From contig NZ_CP038439.1 in the NCBI RefSeq assembly GCF_004683865.2, positions 1,962,501 to 2,026,500 on the forward strand: 64,000 nucleotides of DNA, written 5' to 3'. This DNA is from Paracoccus liaowanqingii (GTDB lineage: Bacteria > Pseudomonadota > Alphaproteobacteria > Rhodobacterales > Rhodobacteraceae). Position 1 is the first letter of the stretch. The number at the start of each line of letters is the position of its first letter. Positions 1-8,659 of the stretch are shown in pieces. The notes under the pieces were generated by a model. The model made no database searches. It was not told the origin of the DNA and was given only the letters and a program-made list of their open reading frames with translations. The translations under genes were made by a program, and so were the position numbers.

Positions 1-154
1 CGCCGACCGCATCCTTGTCCTGTCCGAGGGGCGCATCCTGGCCGACGGCCCGCCCGACGCCGCGCTGACCGAGGCCGTGCTGGCCCGCGCCTTTCGCGTG
101 GGCGCCCGGATCGACCGCTCGGGCCCCGCGCCGCGCTTTTCCTTCCATCTGTGA
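1..154 (+). CDS. ABC transporter ATP-binding protein, C-terminal end (partial)
   Basis: Only the last 50 residues are in the window. They read in one open frame to a TGA and contain ADRILVLSEGRILADGPP, the typical post-H-loop stretch of FecE/BtuD-type ATPases, where D-R-I-x-V-L-x-x-G-R is followed by a G-P/D-P turn. The gene lies 22 bases upstream of a periplasmic binding protein and a FecCD-type permease, so it is most likely the ATPase of that importer. The Walker motifs lie outside the window and cannot be checked. The order ATPase, binding protein, permease is less common than binding protein, permease, ATPase. Confidence 0.8.
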   Translation, partial: ADRILVLSEGRILADGPPDAALTEAVLARAFRVGARIDRSGPAPRFSFHL

Positions 155-176
155 CGATCTCCGAAAGGACCGCCCC

Positions 177-1109
177 GTGATCCGCTCGTCCCTTGCCGCC
201 CTGCTGCTGTCGGCCCCCGCCGCGCTGGCCCATCCCGTGACCGTGCAAAGCTGCGACCGTCAGGTGACCTTCGACGCGGCCCCGGCGCGCGCCGTGTCCA
301 ACGACGTGAACCTGACCGAGATGATGCTGGTCCTGGGCCTGCGCGACCGGATGGTGGGCTATACCGGCATCTCGGGCTGGAAGACGCTGGACGACCGGAC
401 GCGCGACGGCGTGGCCGAACTGCCCGAGCTGTCGGCCCGCTATCCTAGCAAGGAGGTGCTGGCCGGGGCGGGCACGGATTTCTTCTTCGCGGGCTGGAAC
501 TACGGCATGACGGTCGGCGGCGAGGTCACGCCCGACACGCTGGCCCCCTTCGGCATCGCCGTCTACGAGCTGACCGAAAGCTGCATCCATCTGGGCCCGC
601 GAAACGCATCCGGCATGGAGGACATGTATGGCGACATCCTCAACCTGGGCCGCATCTTCGGGGTCGATGACCGCGCGCAGGCGCTGGTGGACGGATGGCG
701 CACCGAGCTGGCGGCGCTGACCGAAGGGGCGGAGCGCGGAGCCCCGCTGCGCGTCTTCGTCTATGACAGCGGCACCGAGGCGCCCTTCACGGCCGGCGCG
801 CATGGCATGCCGACCGCGCTGATCGAGGCCGCGGGCGGGCGCAACATCATGGACGACCTGCCCAAGAGCTGGGCCGAGATCAGCTGGGAGCCGGTGGCCG
901 ACCGCGATCCGCAGGTCATCGTGATCGTCGACTATGGCGACGTGACGGCGGACCAGAAGATCGACTTCCTGCGGACCAATCCCGCACTGGCGGGGATCGA
1001 CGCGGTCCGGAACGACCGCTTCGTCGTCCTGGACTATGTCGAGGCGACGCCCGGCCCCCGCAACATCCGCGCCGTCGAGAAGCTGGTCGCGGGCTTTTCG
1101 GGGGACTGA
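177..1109 (+). CDS. Periplasmic binding protein of an iron-chelate/cobalamin-type ABC importer
   Basis: 310 residues from a GTG preceded by GAAAGGA. The N-terminus is a signal peptide (RSSLAALLLSAPAALAHP, cleavage after about residue 18), so the product should be periplasmic. The body has the FepB/BtuF/TroA-helical-backbone layout: an early R-A-V-S-N segment followed by a helix, a central G-R-I-F-G-V region and a late D-P-Q-V-I-V-I-V-D-Y strand before the C-terminal lobe. It presents the ligand to the permease encoded 3 bases downstream. The ligand (ferric siderophore, haem or corrinoid) cannot be told from sequence alone. I see no Fur-like site in the short upstream gap, and the gene is probably cotranscribed with the upstream ATPase. 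Confidence 0.85.
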   Translation: MIRSSLAALLLSAPAALAHPVTVQSCDRQVTFDAAPARAVSNDVNLTEMMLVLGLRDRMVGYTGISGWKTLDDRTRDGVAELPELSARYPSKEVLAGAGTDFFFAGWNYGMTVGGEVTPDTLAPFGIAVYELTESCIHLGPRNASGMEDMYGDILNLGRIFGVDDRAQALVDGWRTELAALTEGAERGAPLRVFVYDSGTEAPFTAGAHGMPTALIEAAGGRNIMDDLPKSWAEISWEPVADRDPQVIVIVDYGDVTADQKIDFLRTNPALAGIDAVRNDRFVVLDYVEATPGPRNIRAVEKLVAGFSGD

Positions 1110-1112
1110 GCG

Positions 1113-2159
1113 ATGGCCGACACCACCGCGATCCTGACCGCGCAGCGCCGGGGGCTGAGGCTGGGCCTGGGCACCGTCCTGGTGACGGTGCTGGTCATGG
1201 CCATCGGCATGGCCGTGTCGGTGGGGGCGGTCGCGGTGCCCCTGTCCACGGTCTGGGGCGTGGTGCTGGACCGCCTGGTGCCGGGCCTGGTCACTCCGGA
1301 CTGGAGCGCGGGACAGGCCAGCATCGTCTGGCAGATCCGCCTGCCCCGCGCGATCCTGGCGGGGCTGGTGGGCGCGGGTCTGGGCCTGGTGGGCGCGGCG
1401 CTGCAGGCGGTGACGCGCAACCCGCTGGCCGATCCGCATCTGCTGGGGATCTCGTCGGGCGGGGCCTTCGGGGCGATCGCGGCGCTGCTTCACACGGGGA
1501 TGTTCCTCGGCGCGCTGACCGTGCCGGTGATGTCCTTCGGCGGCGCGCTGCTGGCCACGGTGCTGGTCCTGGGCACGGCGCGGATGGCGGGGGCGGGCAG
1601 CGCCGACCGGCTGGTCCTGACCGGCGTGGCGGTCAGCTTCGTCATCATGGCCTGCGCCAACATCCTGATCTTTCTGGGCGATCCGCGCGCCACGCATACG
1701 GTGGTCTTCTGGATGCTGGGGGGCCTCGGTCTGGCGCAATGGTCCCATCTTCTGTGGCCGCTGGCCGTGCTGGTCCCCTGCGGGCTGTGGCTGTGGGCGC
1801 AGGCCGGGCGGCTGAACGCCATGAGCCTGGGCGACGAGACCGCCGCCAGCCTGGGGCTGGAGGTCGGGCGCTTTTGCCTGACCGTTTTCGTGGCGGGGGC
1901 GCTGATCACCGGGATCATGGTGGCCTTTTCAGGACTGATCGGGTTCGTCGGCCTGATGATGCCGCATCTGGTGCGGCTGGTCCTGGGGGGCGAAAATGCC
2001 CGGGTGCTGCCGGGCTCGGCCTTCGCGGGCGCGGTCTTCCTGATCTGCGCCGATGCGCTGGCCCGGGTGGCGATGGCCCCCGAGGACATCCCCATCGGCG
2101 TCGTCACCGGCCTGATCGGCGGGGTGTTCTTCCTGTGGATCATGTCCCGCCGCCCGTGA
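1113..2159 (+). CDS. FecCD-family ABC importer permease
   Basis: 348 residues, the usual length for FecCD/BtuC permeases. It is very hydrophobic, with about ten membrane spans. The family landmarks are present: R-L-P-R-A-I-L-A-G-L-V-G-A-G-L-G early, then N-P-L-A-D-P-x-L-L-G-I-S-S-G-G-A-F-G, and near the C-terminus G-L-I-G-F-V-G-L-M-M-P-H-L-V-R with the coupling helix. It starts 3 bases after the binding-protein stop, so the two are surely cotranscribed. It would form the homodimeric membrane channel for the importer whose ATPase ends at position 154. After this gene about 190 bases carry nothing convincing before the Mla operon. Confidence 0.92.
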   Translation: MADTTAILTAQRRGLRLGLGTVLVTVLVMAIGMAVSVGAVAVPLSTVWGVVLDRLVPGLVTPDWSAGQASIVWQIRLPRAILAGLVGAGLGLVGAALQAVTRNPLADPHLLGISSGGAFGAIAALLHTGMFLGALTVPVMSFGGALLATVLVLGTARMAGAGSADRLVLTGVAVSFVIMACANILIFLGDPRATHTVVFWMLGGLGLAQWSHLLWPLAVLVPCGLWLWAQAGRLNAMSLGDETAASLGLEVGRFCLTVFVAGALITGIMVAFSGLIGFVGLMMPHLVRLVLGGENARVLPGSAFAGAVFLICADALARVAMAPEDIPIGVVTGLIGGVFFLWIMSRRP

Positions 2160-2346
2160 TCCGCCGCCGCTGACCCCTCGATGCGAACGGCCTTGCCGCA
2201 GGGGCGGCAGGCGCCTAGACCGGAGGCAGCCCCAAGGGTTGCACGCCGGGCGGGCCGATCCGGATCACGGGGGCACGTCCCCGCGCGGGGCATCACCACG
2301 GCCAAGGACGACTGCGGATGTCATCACCAATCCCCCGCGCCCCGCA

Positions 2347-3435
2347 ATGACGCAGCCCACGGCGCCCCGGTCCGATCTGACGGTCGCGGTCGAGGGCGAC
2401 TGCCTGACGCTTGGCGGCGATCTGGTCGTCTGGTCCCTGCCCCGCCTGCCCGACACCCCTGCCGCGCGGATCGACCTGTCGGGCCTGTCGCGGATGGACA
2501 CCGCCGGCGCGTGGGAGCTGGCGCAGCGCCGCGACCGGGGCGCCACGCTGAGCGGCCTTTCGGACCACCATCAGGGCCTTCTGGACACGGTGACGGCGGC
2601 CCTGCCGGAGGCGGATGATGCCCAGCCCGCCCCCGCCCGCTGGCGCCGCATCCTCGAGGCGACCGGCGTCCGGGTGATGGGCGCGCTGCGCTATCTGGTC
2701 GAGCTGGCCGAGTATCTGGGCCGCGTGCTGGCGGCCATGGCGCGGGGGCTGCGCCATCCCTCGCGCTTCCCGATGACAGCGCTGGTCCACCATGCGCAGG
2801 AGACCGGGCTGCGCGCCGTGCCCATCGTCGCCGTCATGTCCTTCCTGATCGGGGTGGTGCTGGCCTTCCAGGGATCGGACCAGCTGCGCCAGTTCGGGGC
2901 CGAGGTCTTCGTCGTCGACCTGATCGCCATTTCCATCCTGCGCGAACTGGGCATCCTGCTGACCGCCATCGTGGTGGCGGGGCGCACGGCCTCGGCGCTG
3001 ACGGCCTCGATCGGGTCGATGAAGATGCGCCAAGAGATTGATGCCATGCGCACTTTGGGCCTGGACCCCGACCTGGTGCTGATCCTGCCGCGGGTGCTGG
3101 CGCTGGTCGTCATGCTGCCGATCCTGGGGCTGGTTTCGGCGCTGATGGGGCTGCTGGGCGGGGCGGTGATGTCCTGGGTCGAGCTGGGCATCTCGCCCTC
3201 GGTCTTTCTGGCGCGGCTCTCCGACGTCAGCGTGACCCACGCCATCGTGGGCCTCTCCAAGGCCCCGGTCTTCGCGGTCATCATCGGGGTGATCGGCTGC
3301 CATGCCGGGATGCAGGTCGGCAAGGATGCGGAATCGCTCGGGCGGATGACCTCGTCCGCGGTGGTCAGCGCGATCTTTGCGGTCATCATCGCCGATGCGG
3401 CCTTCTCGATCTTCTTCGCGCAGGTGGGGCTGTGA
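2347..3435 (+). CDS. MlaE-type ABC permease with N-terminal STAS-like domain
   Basis: 362 residues when started at the ATG at 2347. The frame stays open further upstream from a TTG at 2239, but that extension is arginine/proline-rich and looks non-coding. Residues about 10-90 form a STAS-like domain (R-I-D-L-S-G-L-S-R-M-D-T-A-G), a known accessory of many MlaE homologues. The rest is the MlaE permease fold: G-V-V-L-A-F-Q-G, then R-E-L-G-I-L-L-T-A-I-V-V-A-G-R-T-A-S-A, then M-K-x-x-Q-E-I-D-A-M-R-T-L-G-L-D-P. It should sit in the inner membrane and move phospholipids together with the MlaF and MlaD proteins encoded next. Its stop overlaps the MlaF start (GTGA), indicating one operon. No strong ribosome binding site is visible, so the start is uncertain. 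Confidence 0.88.
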   Translation: MTQPTAPRSDLTVAVEGDCLTLGGDLVVWSLPRLPDTPAARIDLSGLSRMDTAGAWELAQRRDRGATLSGLSDHHQGLLDTVTAALPEADDAQPAPARWRRILEATGVRVMGALRYLVELAEYLGRVLAAMARGLRHPSRFPMTALVHHAQETGLRAVPIVAVMSFLIGVVLAFQGSDQLRQFGAEVFVVDLIAISILRELGILLTAIVVAGRTASALTASIGSMKMRQEIDAMRTLGLDPDLVLILPRVLALVVMLPILGLVSALMGLLGGAVMSWVELGISPSVFLARLSDVSVTHAIVGLSKAPVFAVIIGVIGCHAGMQVGKDAESLGRMTSSAVVSAIFAVIIADAAFSIFFAQVGL

Positions 3436-4199
3436 GCGAGGATCCCGTCGTCCGCGTCCGGGGGCTGCGCACCCAGTTCGGCACCCATGTCGTGCATGAG
3501 GGGCTGGATCTGGACCTGAGGCGCGGCGAGATCCTGGGCGTCGTCGGCGGATCGGGCACCGGCAAGTCGGTGCTGCTGCGCGCCATCGTGGGGCTGGAGG
3601 CCGCACAGGCGGGCGAGATCGACGTGCTGGGCCAGCGCATCGGCAGCCTGTCGGGTGCGGACAGGCGGGCGCTGGAACAGCGATGGGGCGTGATGTTTCA
3701 GGACGGCGCGTTGTTCTCGTCCCTGACCGTGCGCGAGAATGTCGAGGTGCCGCTGAACGCCGTTCCCGGCCTGACCGACGCGCAACGGCGGGGACTGGCA
3801 GAGCTGAAGGTCAGCATGGCCGGGCTGCCGTGGAAGGCCAACGAGAATTTCCCCTCGGACCTCTCGGGAGGGATGCGTAAGCGGGCCGGGCTGGCCCGCG
3901 CGCTGGCGCTGGACCCCGAGATCCTGTTTCTGGACGAACCCACCGCCGGGCTGGACCCGATCGGCGCCACCGCATTCGACAGGCTGATCGTCACGCTGCG
4001 CGACGCGCTGAACCTGTCGGTCTTTCTGGTCACGCATGACCTGGACACGCTGCATGCCTGCTGCGACCGCGTGGCCGTCCTGGCCGAACGCAAGGTCCTG
4101 ACGACCGGCACCATGGACGAGATGCTGGGCGTCGATCACCCTTGGGTGCATGAATATTTCCACGGCCCCCGGGCGCGTGCCGCCGTGAAGAAGGACTGA
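3432..4199 (+). CDS. MlaF-type ABC ATPase
   Basis: 255 residues from a GTG that overlaps the preceding stop. Complete nucleotide-binding domain: Walker A G-G-S-G-T-G-K-S near residue 40, Q-loop F-Q-D-G-A-L-F-S-S-L, signature L-S-G-G-M-R-K-R, Walker B I-L-F-L-D-E-P-T-A-G-L-D-P-I-G-A and H-loop V-T-H-D-L. The signature variant G-G-M-R-K-R and the P-I-G-A after the D-loop are typical of MlaF/Ttg2A-type ATPases of MCE transport systems. Together with the upstream MlaE and downstream MlaD it forms the inner-membrane core of a retrograde or anterograde lipid transporter that maintains outer-membrane asymmetry. Confidence 0.93.
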   Translation: MSEDPVVRVRGLRTQFGTHVVHEGLDLDLRRGEILGVVGGSGTGKSVLLRAIVGLEAAQAGEIDVLGQRIGSLSGADRRALEQRWGVMFQDGALFSSLTVRENVEVPLNAVPGLTDAQRRGLAELKVSMAGLPWKANENFPSDLSGGMRKRAGLARALALDPEILFLDEPTAGLDPIGATAFDRLIVTLRDALNLSVFLVTHDLDTLHACCDRVAVLAERKVLTTGTMDEMLGVDHPWVHEYFHGPRARAAVKKD

Positions 4200-4203
4200 C
4201 GCG

Positions 4204-5451
4204 ATGGAAACCAAGGCCAATTACGCCCTGATCGGCGCCTTCACCCTGGCGGGGTTCCTGGGGATCCTGGGCTTCGTTTTGTGGTTCGCGCAGCTGCAGC
4301 TGGACCGGCAGTTCGCCTATTACGACGTCTATTTCCCCGAGGTCTCGGGGCTTGGCCCCTCGTCCGAGGTGCGCTTTGCCGGTCTGGCGGTGGGCCGGGT
4401 CGTCGACATGCAGCTGGCGCCGGACAATCCGCTGCCGGTCCGGGTCCGGCTGGAGGTGACACTGGACACGCCCATCCGTGCCGACAGCACGGCCGCGCTG
4501 GAGGTGCAGGGCGTCACCGGCGTGGCGCTGGTCGCGGTCAGCGCCGGATCGTCCCGCACGCCCCTGCTGCGCGATGCGGACACGTCCGAGGTGCCGGTCA
4601 TCGCCTCCAGCCGCTCGGCGCTGCAGACGCTGACCGACGAGGGACCGCAGATCATCGAGCGCCTCGGTCTGGTGGCCGAGCAGCTGACCCTGATCCTTGG
4701 AGAGGAAAATCAGGCCCGTGTGACGGCAATCCTCGACAATGTCGAACGGTCCAGCGGCAATCTGGATCAGGCGCTGGACGATGTGGCGACGGCGACCCAA
4801 GCCATCTCGACCGCCGCCACGGGCATCGCGGCCTTCGGCGGGCAGATGGACGGGCTCAGCCGCAGCGCGGGCACCACGCTGGACCGCTTTGCCGACGCCG
4901 CCACCCGGGCCGAGACGACGCTGGCCGCCGCGACCGCCACGCTGGAGGGGGTGGACGGCTATGTCTCGGGCGACCTGACGACCCTGACCCAGCAGCTGGA
5001 ACGCAGCGCCGCCGGGCTGACCACGCTGACCGAGCGCGCCGATGCCAGCCTGGACGGGCTGGACACCGCGCTGGCCTCGGGGACACGGGCCTTCGACGCA
5101 GCCGAGACGGTCGTCACCCGCGACCTCGCCCCGGTGGCCGGTGATCTGCGCGCCACGCTGGCCGCGCTGAACGGCGCGCTGGCCCGCCTGCCCGACGACC
5201 TGCCGCAGATCAGCGCCAGCCTGCGCCAGGCGGCGGACGCGGCGTCGGCGGCCTTCACCTCGCTGCGCGGGGTGGTCGAGGGCGCGGGCGGGCCGGTCCA
5301 ATCCTTCGCGGGCGAGACGCTGCCCCAGATCGGCCGTCTCAGTCAGGACATGCGCGCGCTGGTCGAGAACATGAGCCAGCTTGTCTCGACCCTACGCCGC
5401 GACCCCACGCAGCTTCTGTCCGGCCCCCGGACCCCCGAATTCCGCAGATGA
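4204..5451 (+). CDS. MlaD/MCE-domain lipid transport protein
   Basis: 415 residues. Starts M-E-T-K-A-N-Y-A-L-I-G-A-F with one N-terminal membrane anchor (residues about 8-30), as in MlaD. The MCE domain follows at about residues 38-125 (Y-F-P-E-V-S-G-L-G-P-S-S-E-V-R-F-A-G-L-A-V-G-R-V; then V-Q-G-V-T-G-V-A-L-V). The long C-terminal part (about 150-400) is Ala/Thr/Leu-rich, low in aromatic residues and helical, longer than the short tail of E. coli MlaD. It is more like the PqiB/LetB or Mycobacterium Mce style of helical extension. It starts 4 bases after mlaF and its TGA overlaps an ATG of the next frame. It would bridge the permease and the periplasm. Confidence 0.9.
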   Translation: METKANYALIGAFTLAGFLGILGFVLWFAQLQLDRQFAYYDVYFPEVSGLGPSSEVRFAGLAVGRVVDMQLAPDNPLPVRVRLEVTLDTPIRADSTAALEVQGVTGVALVAVSAGSSRTPLLRDADTSEVPVIASSRSALQTLTDEGPQIIERLGLVAEQLTLILGEENQARVTAILDNVERSSGNLDQALDDVATATQAISTAATGIAAFGGQMDGLSRSAGTTLDRFADAATRAETTLAAATATLEGVDGYVSGDLTTLTQQLERSAAGLTTLTERADASLDGLDTALASGTRAFDAAETVVTRDLAPVAGDLRATLAALNGALARLPDDLPQISASLRQAADAASAAFTSLRGVVEGAGGPVQSFAGETLPQIGRLSQDMRALVENMSQLVSTLRRDPTQLLSGPRTPEFRR

Positions 5452-5459
5452 GGTTACCC

Positions 5460-6074
5460 ATGCGCCTGCCCCTGATCCTGCTGATCGCGACCCTGCCGGG
5501 CTGCGGCGCGCTCTCCGCCCTGCAGGGAGAGCCCGACCGCGACCTGTTCGAGCTGCGCCCGCCCCCGGCTTTTACCTGCAGCCGCTCGCGGGTGGGGGAA
5601 CTGGTGGTCGAGCCGCCCAAGGCCCGCGCCACGCTGGACAGCAACCGCATCATGATCCGCCCCTCGGCGCTGCAGACGCAATACCTGCCGGATGCCGAAT
5701 GGGGCGACACCGTGCCCGCGATGCTGCAGCGCCTGCTGGTGCAAAGCCTGGGCGCGACGGGCGCCTACGGCCATGTGGGCCGCGCGCCCCTGGGTCTGTC
5801 GGGCGACGTGGCGCTGATCAGCGAGATCGGCGACTTCAACGCCGAGCTGGCCCCCGAGGGCGCCCTGGTGCGCCTCACTGTCGAGGCGCAGATGGTCAGC
5901 GAGATGGACGCCCAGGTCGTCTCTCGCGCCAGCTTCTCGGCTGCGGTCCCTGCCGCCGGCACCCGCACCGCCGATCTGATCCCGGCCTTCGACACGGCCT
6001 CGCAGCAGCTGGTCGCGCAGATGACGGAATGGGCAGTCCGCGCCTCGGGCGTCGGTCCCGGCGGCTGCAGCTGA
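5460..6074 (+). CDS. ABC-type transport auxiliary lipoprotein (MCE operon)
   Basis: 204 residues from the ATG at 5460, which has GAGGT five bases upstream. An in-frame ATG at 5448 overlaps the mlaD stop but has no such site. The N-terminus is a lipoprotein signal with lipobox L-P-G-C (Cys at residue 14). The rest matches the ABC_trans_aux (PqiC-like) lipoproteins that accompany MCE operons: a conserved V-E-P-P...L-D-S-N-R-I-M-I-R strand, then Q-Y-L-P-D-A-E-W-G-D-T-V-P-A-M-L-Q-R-L-L-V-Q-S-L. It is probably anchored in the outer membrane, contacting the MlaD tail. It is the last gene of the four-gene operon; 74 bases separate it from the acetate kinase fusion. Confidence 0.85.
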   Translation: MRLPLILLIATLPGCGALSALQGEPDRDLFELRPPPAFTCSRSRVGELVVEPPKARATLDSNRIMIRPSALQTQYLPDAEWGDTVPAMLQRLLVQSLGATGAYGHVGRAPLGLSGDVALISEIGDFNAELAPEGALVRLTVEAQMVSEMDAQVVSRASFSAAVPAAGTRTADLIPAFDTASQQLVAQMTEWAVRASGVGPGGCS

Positions 6075-6148
6075 CGGGCGTCACGCAAAATTAACGAACC
6101 GCCGCTAAAGCCGACGATGCCCCTGTTACCGCAAAGGATTTCCTGCCC

Positions 6149-7933
6149 ATGCGCGTTCTCGTCTTCAATGCAGGCAGTTCCAGCCTGAAGTTCGGCCTGT
6201 TCGACGGCGACCGGCAGGTCTTCAAGGGCAGCTTCGACCGCTTCCGCGAGGGGGGCTGCGATGTGGCCTTCGAGGGCGCGGACGGTCCGCCCGAACAGGG
6301 CCGGGCGCCGCATGCCGATCTGGCGGCGGCCATCGCGGCGGTGCCGGGCGTTCTGGCCGAACGCGGCCTGGCGGGGATCGACGCGGTGGGCCACCGGCTG
6401 GCGCATGGCGGGACCGAATTCACCGGCCCGGCGAAGATCGACGAGGCCGTCATCGCCCGGATCGAGGCGCTGACGCCGCTGGCGCCGCTGCACAACCCCG
6501 CCATGCTGGAGGGGCTGCGCCTGGCCTCGCACATTTGGCCCGATGTGCCGCAGGTCGCGGTCTTCGACACCAGCTTTCATTTGACCAACCCGGCCCGCGC
6601 CACCACCTATGCCGTGCCCGCCGCCTGGCGCGACGCCGGGCTGCGCCGCTTCGGCTTTCACGGCACCTCGCACAAATACGTGGCGCAGCGGGCAGCCGAG
6701 GCGCTTGGCCAGCCGTTGTCCGACCTGCGGATCATCAGCGTGCATCTGGGCAACGGCGCCAGCGCCTGCGCGGTGCAATACGGGGCCAGCATCGACAGCT
6801 CGATGGGCATGACGCCCTTGGAGGGGCTGGTGATGGGCACCCGCTCGGGCGACATCGACCCCGGGGCCTTCGGATTCCTGCAGCGCCATCTGGGGCTGGA
6901 CGTGGCGGCCATCGAAGCCGCCCTTTATTCCGACAGCGGGCTGAAGGGGCTGACCGGCAGCCCGGACATGCGCGATGTCGAGGATCGCGCCGCCGCGGGC
7001 GATGCGGCGGCGCAGCTGGCGATCAACCTCTATGCCTATCGGGTGCGCAAGTATCTGGGCGGCTATGCGGCGGCGATGGGCGGCGTGGATGCGGTCGTCT
7101 TCACGGGGGGCATCGGGCAGAACTCGGCCTCGATGCGGCGGCGGATCTGCGACGGGCTGTCCTTCATGGGGCTGATGCTGGACGATGACCGCAACCGCGC
7201 GCCCGACCTGTCCGACCGCGCCGCGCCGCAGATCCAGGCGCAGGGCAGCCGCGTGGCCGTGGTGGTGACCGAGACGGCCGAGCAGCTGATGATCGCGCAC
7301 GAGGTCCGTACGCTGCTGGACCGTCCCGCCCTGACCCCGCGCCCGGTCCCGGTCGCCGTGTCGGGTCGCCACGTGCATCTGTCGGCCGAGACGGTGCGCG
7401 CGCTGTTCGGCGCCGATTATCGCCTGACCGAGGGCGCGCCCCTGCGCCAGCCCGGCAACTGGGTCGCCGAGGAGCGTGTGACGCTGGAAGGCCCCAAGGG
7501 CCGGCTGGAGCGCGTGGCGATCCTGGGTCCGCTGCGCCCGCGCACCCAGATCGAGGTGTCGCGCACCGACAGCTTCGCCTTGGGCATCGACGCCCCCGTC
7601 CGCAACAGCGGCCAGCTGGAGGGGACGCCAAAGGTCCGCCTGATCGGCCCGCAGGGCGCGTTCGAGACGGACGGCCTGATCGTCGCGGCCCGCCATGTCC
7701 ACACCAACCCCACCGACGCGGCGGCGATGGGCCTGTCGGATGGCGAGATGGTCGAGATCGAGGTGCAAGGCGCGGACGGCCGGGGCCTGGTCTTTGCCCA
7801 TACGCTGGTGCGCGTCGCCGCCGGCACGGTGACCGAGATGCATATCGACACCGACGAGGCCAATGCCGCCGGCATCTCGGGCCATGTCGACGGCGCCGTG
7901 GTGCCGCATGTGCAGGCACTGCCGAAGGGCTGA
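6149..7933 (+). CDS. Acetate kinase fused to PduL-type phosphate acyltransferase
   Basis: 594 residues, far longer than the roughly 400 of acetate kinases. Residues 1-390 are a complete AckA/propionate kinase: N-A-G-S-S-S-L-K-F, H-R-L-A-H-G-G, F-D-T-S-F-H, G-F-H-G-T-S-H-K-Y, H-L-G-N-G-A-S, S-M-G-M-T-P-L-E-G-L and F-T-G-G-I-G-Q-N-S. From about residue 398 the same frame continues as PduL: S-G-R-H-V-H-L-S with metal-ligand histidines 408 and 410, a second R-H-V-H-T at 516-518, and a final G-H-V-D-G-A-V-V. PduL makes acyl-phosphate from acyl-CoA; AckA then makes ATP and acetate (or propionate). The fusion would join both steps of overflow metabolism, or acetate activation in reverse. No classical Pta is in the window. 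There is no stop or frameshift at the joint. Confidence 0.93.
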   Translation: MRVLVFNAGSSSLKFGLFDGDRQVFKGSFDRFREGGCDVAFEGADGPPEQGRAPHADLAAAIAAVPGVLAERGLAGIDAVGHRLAHGGTEFTGPAKIDEAVIARIEALTPLAPLHNPAMLEGLRLASHIWPDVPQVAVFDTSFHLTNPARATTYAVPAAWRDAGLRRFGFHGTSHKYVAQRAAEALGQPLSDLRIISVHLGNGASACAVQYGASIDSSMGMTPLEGLVMGTRSGDIDPGAFGFLQRHLGLDVAAIEAALYSDSGLKGLTGSPDMRDVEDRAAAGDAAAQLAINLYAYRVRKYLGGYAAAMGGVDAVVFTGGIGQNSASMRRRICDGLSFMGLMLDDDRNRAPDLSDRAAPQIQAQGSRVAVVVTETAEQLMIAHEVRTLLDRPALTPRPVPVAVSGRHVHLSAETVRALFGADYRLTEGAPLRQPGNWVAEERVTLEGPKGRLERVAILGPLRPRTQIEVSRTDSFALGIDAPVRNSGQLEGTPKVRLIGPQGAFETDGLIVAARHVHTNPTDAAAMGLSDGEMVEIEVQGADGRGLVFAHTLVRVAAGTVTEMHIDTDEANAAGISGHVDGAVVPHVQALPKG

Positions 7934-8140
7934 CGGGGAGGTTGGGGGGGGCGTGTCCGGCGCCCTTGGTGGTCGCCTCGGCGCGGCCCTGTCGGCCTGA
8001 CCCGCGCGTTGCCCGGCAATCATGTCGGGCAGCGAGGCGGGGGCGGATCGTCGGAGCGCCAGCGTCAGGCGCCCGATGCGGGTGCCGACACCATCAAGGC
8101 CTTGCGATGGCGGGGCTTGGGGCGACCGCGACGTCCTGCG

Positions 8141-8605
8141 TCAGGAACGCCCCTCGGACGCCCGGTCCTTTCGCACACGCGCAGTCGTGACGGGACAGGG
8201 CTGGCCGTCGAAGAAGACCTGCAGGATCCGTTCGAAGACCTCCCCGCCCCCCGCCCCCGCGAACAGCGTCGCGGAGGAGCGCAGCTTGGCGGCGTCGATC
8301 GACCCGAAGATGCCTTCGGCAGAGCTGTCCTCATGCGCCAGCACGGCGCCGGCGCAGGCCCGCAGGCGCGGGCCCAGGACCGGATGAGCCAGATAGCGCC
8401 GCGCCTCGTCCAGATCCGCGATGCCGTAATGCCGCGCCATGGAGGATTGCCCCAGCCCGCGCAGCTGCGGGAAGATGAACCACATCCAGTGGCTCTGCTT
8501 GCGGCCCCGGGTCAGCTCGGCCAGCGCGATGTCATGGCCGTCCTTCTGCGCGGCCACGAAGCGGTCCAGTGCGGCGGGGTCGTCGGTCTGGGACTGGCGG
8601 GGCAT
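8141..8605 (-). CDS. DUF1810 family protein
   Basis: 154 residues. Clear family marks: D-R-F-V-A-A-Q, G-R-K-Q-S-H-W-M-W-F-I-F-P-Q-L-R-G-L-G, then H-Y-G-I-A-D-L-D-E-A and L-G-P-R-L-R-A-C. This small, soluble, probably cytosolic family has no firmly established function that I know; the conserved SHWMWFxFPQ block suggests a binding site. It stands alone: the upstream neighbour is the convergent AckA-PduL gene, with about 200 empty bases between them, and the downstream region holds the broken MFS gene. The start ATG has AGAAGGAG about 10 bases upstream on the minus strand. Confidence 0.88.
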   Translation of the reverse strand: MPRQSQTDDPAALDRFVAAQKDGHDIALAELTRGRKQSHWMWFIFPQLRGLGQSSMARHYGIADLDEARRYLAHPVLGPRLRACAGAVLAHEDSSAEGIFGSIDAAKLRSSATLFAGAGGGEVFERILQVFFDGQPCPVTTARVRKDRASEGRS

Positions 8606-8659
8606 GGGGGGCTCCTTCTGAAGGTCCGGATGAGGTGACAGGGCGGTCTAGGCGCGGGG

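Noticed and set aside
2691..4220. 509-codon minus-strand ORF
   Set aside because: Antisense to the Mla operon, which has unmistakable motifs.
5765..8023. 752-codon minus-strand ORF
   Set aside because: Lies antisense to the lipoprotein and AckA-PduL genes; composition (His/Arg/Gln/Gly) and lack of motifs mark it as a high-GC shadow.
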